NCBI GenBank assembly: GCA_001574975.1
Contig: KQ965838.1
Span: 1-64,000, forward strand
Direction of reading: 5' to 3'
Length of the DNA: 64,000 nt
DNA from: Gonapodya prolifera JEL478
Taxonomy: Eukaryota; Monoblepharomycota; Monoblepharidomycetes; Monoblepharidales; Gonapodyaceae
Shown here: in pieces, positions 55,310 to 64,000 of the stretch
Numbering within the stretch: position 1 is the stretch's first letter
How the letters are laid out: each line of letters opens with the position of its first letter
Program-made: the position numbers and the translations under genes
Notes under the pieces: model-generated
What the model was told of the DNA's origin: nothing
The model's input: only the letters and a program-made list of their open reading frames with translations
The model's database searches: none

Positions 55310-58300
55310 TTAATCTTTTGTCAAAAACAGCCAGCGCCCTTTACATGCGACTGCTACCCTTCGCACAGATTTCTTAGGGTCATCCAAGCAACTATCTAGC
55401 TGTGCAAGAACTCTCTTTACGTGGGGATGCAAAATGTCATATCGGATCGAGGCTGGCATTGCCTGGAGGCAATCCAATGATTGACTCCTCACGTTCTAGA
55501 TGTCGAAGGTTGAAGCACTAAATCACAGACTTCATGCTGCAACCCTACACTCACCATTGATCGGGGGTTTCTTCTGTGATTCGCCAAATCCAGTAGTACT
55601 GGTATGAGCGAAGATATGTGGGGCGTCAACATACTTGCAGCCTCAGCCAGAAGAAGATGGAATATATCAATCACAGAGCCTTGAAGAACCTCATCAGGGT
55701 ATGTCAACGACGTGAAGAGAGTAGGGAGCAGCTATGATGGGAAAAGATTACAATGGGAGGGAAAGCCCATCAAAACTTTTCAACGACTCACCTGAGCTAA
55801 CTCTGGAATGATAATGTGATTCGGTGCACTTTTGATAAGTTTTGACAGCACAACGAGGTAGTTATGTCGGATTCGTTCTTTTGTGGAGAGCTTTGAATCC
55901 ACTTCAAAACGATACAGTCCACAAGGACTCACCGCTGGACGCTGTTCGAATGCCTTCGTTTATGATTGGAAGTAACGTTGTGAAGAGTTTCTGCTTATAT
56001 AGAGGCTGGACGGCGAGGTTACTAAGGTCAAGAAGCATGTTCGGGTGCTAAGCTCACCTTGATAACTGCTGCGTTTTGTTTCGAAATGACGTCTTCCGAG
56101 TCACTTAAAAGTGTTTCGAGAGCTTCGATACCAAGCTTTGACGTGGCATTATTTCCCAACACAGAAATTAGTTTGCTTGCCATCTTCATCCCAAGTTTCG
56201 AAGACTTCAGGACCAACGCTCTTGCAAGCTGAACGTGAGCGCATTTGCTCAATTTTCAGTGTTGACGAACGGAGCAGAACAGCTCACCCAAGCGTACGCC
56301 ACTAGCGCAGGAACAACTAATGGTCCATCACCATCAAGATACGTTTCCAACTCTGGACAAATATCGTTCTCGACTCGGTGGGATAACTGGCCGCCTGAAA
56401 TGATTTGTTTATCCTTGTCATGCTTCTGGTATGATACGAACATTCTTACCGCGGTCCCATTTGTTAAGAATTACGGCGGCAATTTTGCTCAAACATGCGC
56501 CATGACGGGGTGATGGCGAGGCGATTGCCTCTGCACTCAAACTGTACAGAAAGTCGGATGGAGAAGACAAAGGTAATTGAGTGGCAGGGGTAATTGCAGT
56601 GACAGCTGACAAAAGTATGGGAACGACACGCGCTGCGCTTTCAGTGGCATTCCTCTAGGCGCAACCCCATCGCATTCCGCACTAATGAGATGAGTGCCCG
56701 GCTGGACAAAGCAACTGACCACTTACTTTTAGTGGCTCAAATCGAAGCATCTGAGAATCTTGAACTGAATTCTTCACGAACTCGGACAATTTATTTCCAA
56801 AAAAGGTTGCGAAAATCCGGCGGACGAACTCCGTCGAGTGTCTAGGATATCAAAGGTCAGCACCGGAAGGCAAAATTGATCGTGATGAGACACAACGACG
56901 CACTGAACATCACTTATTCTGATCGCGGTAGAAATGATCTCTGCAACATTATTCACGATCTCTACATCGGACAAGGCTTGATTTGCTGTACTTGGATCGC
57001 GGGCAATAGCGGCTGTGATTGTTGCTTCTAGTAACGCTTCCGCAACAGCAAGTCCGGGATCTTTGTCGTTCTCTGCCGCACTTGCTCGCGTTTGTGCATA
57101 AGACGGGTTGAGAACGTGCTCCATTCTGGTTTGAAGGATTCCCTGAATCGTACCAAGGATGGCTAAGAGGGAAGTCATCGCTACATCATCCAGGGATTCG
57201 TTCCCGGACAGGGCTTTGACGCGCTCAAAGAACAGGGAAAGTAGCTCTGCAAGCACCACATTCGCGGAGGTCTCAGTTTCGATTGCAATCACTTCTATGC
57301 TCTCCATTGTTCTCGCAAATCTGTCAGGTGTCAGCGAAAGATCTGGTATGATGTTAGCATCGAATGTTGAATCCGCTCACTTCACGTCGTCTCACCTCGA
57401 GCTTCCGAAAAGAGTAATGGAATCGTGTTCTGCATTATCAACGTTGGGACATGACGGCAGACATCCGCAACCGCTTGGAGTGCAGCATCGGAAACCAATT
57501 CCTCACTGTCATCAACAAGGAAGCGTTGGAGTTGAATAATGACATTTCTGAGCTCCGCCTCTGCCAGCAGATCTCGAGAGAGAGCAAGTGCAACCATGCC
57601 CCGCAATCCTGTGATCCGAATACCTGTTTCGTTGGGGGTTTGCGCCGTTACAGAAAAAATATCGAGCAAGAGATCCTTATGTTGTAAAAATGGCGAGCTG
57701 TCGGCGTCTACATCTGTTGAATCACAGAAAAATGAGTTGATAGCTGGCATTAAAATGAACGAATCTTGATGAACCTTCACGATTGGAAACCTCTGCACGC
57801 GAGCCGTACAGAATCCGGCCCCCTGAGACGAAGTCCACCAAATCTTCAACCACTGCGTTGCGGCCAGTTGACGAGAGCTCGCCTTGAAGGAGCTGAAAAA
57901 GAGATGGTGCTGCCACTCCAACAACTTGGTGGCAACATGGATCCGATGCCTCGATGAGAGTGGTCAGAATTTTCCCCGATATTCGTGCGAGTTTGGACTC
58001 TGGCTCTTTCAGGTGCTGGAGACATTCCTCCAATGCTTCAGTCAAAAATAGAGACAGCGCCTCTTCGCCTTTACTCGTGGACGACCAGGTGTTAGTTGAG
58101 AATCCCTTCGCGATAGATCGAAGGAAGGACAGCACTTGACGCTGTTCTTCGGAGTTGTCCTGTGCTTTCATTATCTGAAGAAATACCTGTGATACTAGAC
58201 GGTTAACTAAAGCCAAAGATACCTACGTCCTCTTTGGCAAGTTCCCAAATCGTCTGGATGTGGGGTTTAAATGCAATTGGGGGGTAAGTTAATGTACCTA

Positions 58301-59545
58301 ATGCGAGGACATCCATGGCGTCCCTCTAAAAAGGCGAGGTAGGCTTCAAACTATCAAGTCATATCTAATGCGTGAAATCCTACCTTCGCAGTGGGATTGC
58401 TGCTTGCCAGTTTTTCCAACAATGCCGGAATTGCAAAATCGGCAATCAGTGGCGATGCTACCAAGCAATTCCGCAATCCATCTCGTAGATCCTCTGTTGT
58501 GATTCCATAGGGATCGTCAGGGGGGGGTTTGAAGGTGATGGGGAAGTACGCGAACAGAACGTTGCAAACATCCTAATAGGAAGTGCATGAACATGACAGT
58601 CTCCTCGGGGTGCTTTTGATGTGTCCTACTTCAGCATTATCTCCGATGTCAAACACTCTTAGAATGTCTCTGACAAGGCCGAAGGCGATTACAAGGTTGC
58701 GAGGGTCTTTCTCCCCATCCATCGCTTGAATGTACGCAGGAAGAAAGTTTGCTGCATCTTCTTGAAGCTCTGAGCGGAAAATCGAAATTTGAGGTTCAGC
58801 TCATCTTACGTTGACGAGAGGAGTACCTCACGTTCTCCACACTTCTGCATTAGCAATTCGATAATCCGGTAAATGTTGTTCCGCACAGACTGCTGGTAGG
58901 TTTGTAGGTTAATTTCTTCGAAAATTCTGCGCAGTAGTGAGTAAAAGCGTGGAGTTCAGGAAACTTGTCTGACGTAAGAAGTACCTAGATGCTATCGCAG
59001 AGGCTTCGGTCTTTGTCAAACGATCAGACTTCAAGAGAGCAAGAAGTCCCTTCGCAAGCTCCCCAACACTTGGCTGGTCGTGCAGTCTTTCCAAGTAAAA
59101 GTTGAGTAGTACGGAAGCTATTGAGAGAGGGTTGTGAACAAGATGCTGCATTGAAGTTACAATACAAATCATACCTGAACTGGATGTAATCCGAGAGGGA
59201 TTGATTTCAGACAGAACACATGACATCAATTCGATTCCTAGACGCGAGAAAACGGTTCAGTTCGGTTTCGCGTCATTTGCGAATCCATTTCAAGGCACCT
59301 TTCGCCCTTTTAAAAGGATCATCACTAGTCAGTGCACCACCCAGTGCCTCCACAATGTTCAATAGAGATGCTTGATTGGATTCTATGTCTAATGGGCGAA
59401 GGATAAAGAATCGAGGACAGAATCTTCAGCACAAATCATCACACTCACTTTGGACAATATTCTCCAGAGCTCTTGTCCGATCTTCATTTCGGGAGGATTC
59501 GTTCGCATCGAGAAAGGAGTCCACAATGGGTTGAAGTTGTGACAT
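55310..59545 (-). CDS. MMS19: MMS19 (cytosolic Fe-S targeting, HEAT-repeat protein)
   Basis: Adaptor of the CIA targeting complex that hands Fe-S clusters to DNA-repair and replication enzymes; a long HEAT-repeat solenoid. The N-terminal block has SLLNIVEALGGALTSDDPFK and then NFYLERLHDQPSVGELAKGL. Further conserved pieces are AYIQAMDGEKDPRNLVIAFG, VLFAYFPITFKPPPDDPYGI and then FAIPALLEKLASSNPTAK, all characteristic of MMS19. The C-terminal HEAT end reads SQSLDCLQAMPASIRYDILH then SVRRVAVACKGRWLFL, matching the family's final repeat. At least fifteen small exons are interrupted by introns of about 50-70 bases. The start chosen (MSQLQPIVDSFLDANESSRN) is the ATG closest to the first recognisable helix; an in-frame upstream ATG at 59641 would overlap the EFCAB10 first exon. 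Confidence 0.92.
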
Positions 59546-59608
59546 GAACCGCTTCACGACAAACCGCGCCGGGCCACGGACAAACCTGACTGACAAATAT
59601 CGAACGTA

Positions 59609-60209
59609 ATGCATTCCAACGTCCAAGCAGATCATGCTCAAAAATACTTAGAGGTGAGATAATTACTTAAACTGTACCTTGCATCTCTTTCATCAGTGTG
59701 GGGAGAGCGCACTCATGTCCATTGCGTTCATCTCATCAATCTGGCTAGGAACACAAAATTCCGGAGCTCTTTCAGCAGCTAACATCCGCACTCCTCTTTT
59801 ACAAACCGGATGACCCAAAAGACTTTGTCTTGAAGCAACTTGAGACCCTGCGAACATCACGAGTAAGATCCCCCGAAATGCTTAACAACATCGTTGGAGC
59901 ACAAGTAAAGCTGAGGGTGTCATCCTAGAAAACTAATATTCCATTCTTTACACGTGATGATTTGCATGCAATCTTTCGCACATTCGATGCAACTGACAAA
60001 GGTTACATCTCAACATCACAATATGTCCAGGGTATGTAAGAAAGCCACTTTTCTGAATCAAGAACTCACGCCACTATTTAAATGATGAAGCGATGAAAGT
60101 GATTGGAGCAGAAACTGTAGCCAATCAAAATCCGAAGGGGATTTCTGAGAACCGCATTTCCATCTCGTCTTTTGTGGAAGAGGCTTTATTTGCTCTGTCC
60201 AAGGTGTAA
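59609..60209 (+). CDS. EFCAB10-like EF-hand/RIIa-type protein, cilium-associated family
   Basis: Small protein of about 125 residues in four exons. Exon 1 reads MHSNVQADHAQKYLE and joins EHKIPELFQQLTSALLFYKP, then DDPKDFVLKQLETLRTSR, the dimerisation-docking-like N-domain seen in EFCAB10. The next exon carries a single EF-hand-like loop: FFTRDDLHAIFRTFDATDKG then YISTSQYVQ. The loop D-A-T-D-K-G-Y-I-S-T-S-Q has Gln instead of Glu at position 12, so calcium binding is doubtful. The last exon is MKVIGAETVANQ, then ISISSFVEEALFALSKV. Alignment with human EFCAB10 (REYLEKHRIMELFNHLTSML) is from memory but follows block by block. The gene is divergent from MMS19, 63 bases between starts. It supports a flagellated ancestry for the organism. 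Confidence 0.8.
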
Positions 60210-60292
60210 GAGAAGTGTAAAGAGTGAAATGCTACATATACTACAATAATATCAAAATTGAACAGGCAGAACCATTCCCATTCACAGCTTCC

Positions 60293-63200
60293 ATGTCGTT
60301 TCAGGTGAGAGACCAATCGCTACAGCTTGCTTGGGTGGCGGCTGGTCTGACCGTATGCTCCGAACAACCTTCAGACCCCTCCTCCCTTTCCGGTTGGTGA
60401 ATGTTGCTATGAAGTGCACTGTGTGGTTTTCTCAAGAGGCATTCTCGATTCCAGGGTCCCCCTCCAATTGGCGGTCCTATAGCGTGGGGGGTCGCTTCAG
60501 GCGGTCCTCCAAATGGTTTCGGAGGTCCTCCGCGACCCCCTCCTCAGGTTGGTGCTTTCGCCAATGTGGACTTGGCTGAATTGAGCCAATAAGAAACCAC
60601 AGGCGGGTGGCGTGGAGCTATACACTTGCCGCTTTCAATGACCTCTTCGTGTTGGGGGGAGATTCGGGTGGAATCACGTGGAGCGATGCACATCGTTGAG
60701 TTTGACTATTTGGTGGCAGCTCCATGTCATACAGCTCATGCTAACCACAGTGCGACTCAAAATTGAACGGATGCTCTCGAGAAACTTGGATTAATGGAGG
60801 GGAAATCAAGGGACATGGGACAAGATTGGACGGAAGAAACTGCGGTGACTGCAGATTCGCTGCGATTTTCACGTTGTGATATCATAGTTACTTTCCCTTC
60901 TTGAATTATTGTGGCGAGTATGAAAACTGCTGCGCTTCTCTAACTGATGTTGCCATCACTCACAACACAGGCTCAATGGACGGCTCACCAGACAACTGAC
61001 GGTAGAACGGTGGGATTCTCTTCGCGCTTTCGCAGGACCATTCTATTAACTATTTTTCTTTGACGTGTAGTATTTTTACAACGCTACCACGAAAGCAACG
61101 ACGTGGGAGAAACCGGATGAGTTGAAGAACCCACTTGAAGTATGATACCTTTGGCGGACGCAACTTCTGTCGTTTAATGTGGAATCCGTATGCAGCGTGC
61201 ACTTGCAACACTTCCCTGGAAAGAATACACGGACAAATCGTCTGGCCGCAAGGTGCGTTGTCGTTTCATCGATGATCCCCCAACCCAAATCCTGACGACC
61301 ATGTGAACACTGCAAGTACTATTCAAACACCCAAACAAAGCAAACTGTTTGGGAAATGCCTCCTGACTGGAAGCAAATGGTTGAGCGCTACGAAAGGGGC
61401 GAATCTCCTCTGTGAGTCTTTGTCCTGCTCTTGATTCTTATTCCTTGCTCATGTTTATCACACGACTTGGGTACCTTGACTTGGGATTGTGGTACTATTT
61501 CCTCTCTGTCATTTTTATTGGATATTAGTGAAACGGGCGACGGCGATGCGCTTCACCCTGGAAACCAACAAGTTGTTGTGGATTTTCGCACGAAAGAGGA
61601 AGCGGAGGAGGCTTTCATGAAGCTCCTTGCAGAAACGGTAAAATTGAGCTTCCGTTTTTCTCTTTTATTCACCACTGATACCGGAGGACCTTCCTTCAGG
61701 GGGTTGATGCCAACTGGACGTGGGACCAAACAATGCGAGCTGTCATTAGCCACCCCATGTACCGCGCCCTCAAGTCACTTTCGGAGCGTAAGACCGCCTT
61801 CGAAAAGTATGTTGCGGAAAAACGTAGGCAAGAAAGGGTGAGTGGATGTGCTGCAGCTCTATTGTTGGCCTTCGGTGAGGACCCTTAACTGGTCGTAGGA
61901 AGAGCAACGTAAGCGTTACATGCGCGACCGTGCAGAATTTCGCAAAATGCTCGAAGAACACAGTGATATTAAGTCCTCCACAAAGTGGCGAAAAGCTGCC
62001 GAGCTCTTAAAAGACCACCCAACTTTTAATGTCATTCCCGGGGAGAAGGAGCGGGAACAACTTTTTGAAGATTGGGTTGTCGAGACTCGGAACAAAGAGA
62101 AGGTAAGTAGGGAAGACGCATGATTACTCAATACAGTAACGAACTCACGATTTTTTTCTCAGGATGAATTTCGGCAACGTCGGAAAGTTAACATGGAGAA
62201 GTTCCGGAACCTTTTGAGATCAATTCCTCAAATAGATCGGTTTACCCGGTGGAGGGATGCCCAGCAGTTTTACAAATCAACGCCGGAGTATCAAAATGAC
62301 ACAGCGTTACAGGCAATGGACGCTCTTGACTTTCTTTCGGTATTTGAAGAACACATCAAGCAACTTGAGAACGAATATGAGGAGGCGCGTAATCGAGAAC
62401 AGCGTTTGAAACGGCGCCAAGAGCGCAAGAACAGAGAGGCTTTTTGGGCATTTCTCTCTGACCTTGTGGAGAGGGGTATCCTCACATCGACGACGAAGTG
62501 GAAGCAGATATATCCGATTGTGAAAGACGATCCCCGTTACAACGCAATGCTTGGACAAACGGGATCGAGCCCGCTAGAAATGTTCTGGGACATTTTGACA
62601 GATATGGAAGAACGTTCCCAGGAAGAGAGGAAGCTTGTTTCGGAGATAATGAGGGAGCGGAATATCACGGTGACCCCGGAGACATCGTTCCCACTCTTCC
62701 TAGCTCAATTCTCCGATGAACGTGTTACTAGTGTAGAGAAGCACACTTTGAGAAAGGTATACGAGGAGGTGAGCAAGTCGACGTCTGGTAATGTTGGGCA
62801 GAGATAACCAAGGAAATCCGGTCCAACAGCAACTAGAGCGTGCCATTCATCGCATCAAAGAAGACAAGCGGAAGGAGGAAAGGAGGACAAGAAAGAGAAT
62901 GGATTACTTTAAGGCACTTCTGAAGAAGGTTGATCCTCCCCTGACGGCGGAAGCACAATGGGAGGAGGTAAGGCGATTTTTTATGATCGAAAGTGTCTTT
63001 CTCATACTTTTGCATCATCCAATGAATCAGGTGAGGCCTAGAATTGAAGACAAAAGAGATTTCCAGGATTTATCTGAGGAACAACGAATCGAGGTATTTG
63101 ACGCGGTTGTGAAAAAGCTTCGTAAGAAAGAAGCGGAAAAGGGAGGTCTTGGAGGAGGCGAAGACAGTGACGACGACGATGATGAACGCGACGAGGAGAG

Positions 63201-63551
63201 AAGGAGGAGGGATGGCCGTGACCGCGACCGCAAAGAGCGGGAGCGTGATCGGGATCGTGAGAAAGATCGTGAACGGGAACGCTCTCGAAGAGAGGAAGAT
63301 CGTGATCGCGATCGAGAAAGAGAAAGAGGTGACCGCCGAGACAGGAGTAGGGATCGGGAGAGGGATGTGCGTGATAAGAAGTCAAGACATGAACGATCTC
63401 GAAGGGACAGAAGCGGGTCTGCAAGTGAGGACGAACATGACCGCAAACGAAGGAGAAAGGTGGGTGGAGAATGTGATATTGTTTATTTTCTGTCGTGAGT
63501 ACTACTTTTCTTCCTCTGCAGGACGATGAGATGGAGGAGGGTGAAATATAG
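60293..63551 (+). CDS. PRPF40: Pre-mRNA-processing factor PRP40 (WW + FF domains)
   Basis: U1 snRNP-associated splicing factor that bridges the 5' splice site to branch-point proteins. The tiny first exon MSFQ joins a Gly/Pro-rich segment (GPPPIGGPIAWG). Two WW domains follow: AQWTAHQTTDGR, then VFYYNATTKATTWEKPDEL; and LPWKEYTDKSSGRK, then YYSNTQTKQTVWEMPPDW. FF domains include RTKEEAEEAFMKLLAETGVD, then RKMLEEHSDIKSSTKWRKAA, FRNLLRSIPQIDRFTRWRDA, FWAFLSDLVERGILTSTTKW and then YFKALLKKVDPPLTAEAQW. The C-terminus is an Arg-Asp/Arg-Glu-rich low-complexity tail of about 90 residues, typical of PRPF40 and U1-70K-like proteins, ending EMEEGEI. Introns sit inside the FF region, at about 61855-61900 and 62103-62162. 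Confidence 0.93.
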
Positions 63552-63603
63552 GTTTCAAAAACGAATAAATTTCATTTGTCATTGCTCTATTCGTGTGCGA
63601 TAT

Positions 63604-64000
63604 TCATGTCTGTAATTCCTCAATTAATTTCATACCGCTAGGTGGTTCGATTGGGACGCCATCAAAGAAATCATTTTCAACGATAAACCGAATGCATTGC
63701 AAAATTGTTGCTCTTTCTCGTTTGATCTCTTTGGAAAGTAGCTGCACGAAACATTGAGATGTTTTAGCGCTCTGTGATGAGAAGAAAGCGATTAAGCATA
63801 CCAATTGCAGCAGAGACTTTCGCTTTGTGTGAGGTGGCGCCATCTTGGACGTTGTACCGCTCTCTTTGGCTCTACTATCATTCCTTGGATTCGATTTTCC
63901 GCCCTTCGCCTGTCCTTTCCCTTCATCGGCGTTTATTGTCCTCCGATCATGGGAAAATCTGCATCGCCTCCCATTGTTGCATCGGCCACGCATAAAATAT
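63604..64000 (-). CDS. NUFIP1/RSA1-like snoRNP assembly factor, 5' part beyond window
   Basis: C-terminal part of a gene that continues past the window end. The right edge reads YFMRGRCNNGRRCRFSHD, which is a CCCH zinc finger (C-x5-C-x3-H visible; the first Cys would lie outside). After a Lys/Ser/Gly-rich linker, splicing out about 56 bases near 63740-63797 gives KSLLQLLLSKEIKRERATIL then QCIRFIVENDFFDGVPIEP. This last block resembles the NUFIP1/RSA1 family C-terminal region (L-L-x-x-x-I-x-x-E-r-s-x-i-L-Q-C-x-R-y-I-x-x-N-x-F-F), whose members load box C/D snoRNP proteins. Converges on PRP40, 52 bases apart. Confidence 0.7.
   Translation of the reverse strand, partial: YFMRGRCNNGRRCRFSHDRRTINADEGKGQAKGGKSNPRNDSRAKESGTTSKMAPPHTKRKSLLQLVCLIAFFSSQSAKTSQCFVQLLSKEIKRERATILQCIRFIVENDFFDGVPIEPPSGMKLIEELQT

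Noticed and set aside
59545-59641. Upstream in-frame start of MMS19 at 59641
   Set aside because: It would overlap the EFCAB10 first exon antisense and adds sequence not resembling MMS19. The ATG at 59545 begins the first family-like helix.
62990-63450. Minus-strand Ser/Arg-rich open frames opposite the PRP40 tail
   Set aside because: They are the reverse complement of Arg-Asp/Arg-Glu codon repeats and so look like an SR protein by composition only.

Overview
The window reads as a compact, gene-dense nuclear segment from a fungus, most likely a flagellated (zoosporic, chytrid-like) one. Genes are split by many short GT-AG introns, mostly about 50-70 bases, and neighbours lie tens to a few hundred bases apart on both strands. 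The flagellate inference rests on two genes whose families track cilia and flagella, an IQCH homologue (6.2-11.1 kb) and an EFCAB10-like protein (59.6-60.2 kb). No species is claimed. Exon joins below were made by eye from splice signals, reading frame and remembered family sequences, so start codons and small exons are the least certain parts.

Layout. 0-12.4 kb: an MFS monocarboxylate-type transporter, an ABC-F ATPase, IQCH and a HAD-family phosphatase. 12.8 kb: tRNA-Gly(UCC), followed by about 1.5 kb with no gene call. 14.4-18.4 kb: dienoyl-CoA isomerase (ECH1-like), a very small membrane protein and maleylacetoacetate isomerase (zeta GST). 19.5-26.6 kb, all minus strand: FG nucleoporin NSP1/NUP62, a cysteine-rich membrane-anchored protein and a seven-helix membrane protein with a C-terminal RGS-like domain. 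27-39.8 kb: an ankyrin/coiled-coil/SH3 protein, transketolase, a homoserine-acetyltransferase-family alpha/beta hydrolase, a UPF0014/FetB-type permease and an SH3-SH3-(UBA-like)-RING protein. 40.5-43.2 kb: ribosomal proteins eL21 and uS4, transcribed divergently.

43.5-64 kb is dominated by RNA-maturation factors: SLU7, SF3B5, UTP21/WDR36, CBF5/dyskerin, PRPF40 and a NUFIP1/RSA1-like protein that runs off the window. Among them lie two tandem mitochondrial acyl-carrier-protein genes (one canonical, one divergent), a DPY30-domain protein, MMS19 and EFCAB10. Functional links include 2' splicing-step and branch-site factors (SLU7, SF3B5, PRPF40), rRNA processing and modification (UTP21, CBF5, NUFIP1-like, plus the ribosomal proteins) and mitochondrial carrier chemistry (the ACP pair; Fe-S cluster targeting by MMS19 is cytosolic).

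The most interesting items are the tandem divergent mitochondrial ACP, the SH3/RING and ankyrin/SH3 architectures, the membrane RGS protein, the orphan FetB-type permease and the 74-base head-to-head promoter shared by two spliceosomal genes. I saw no CRISPR array, insertion sequence or intact transposon.
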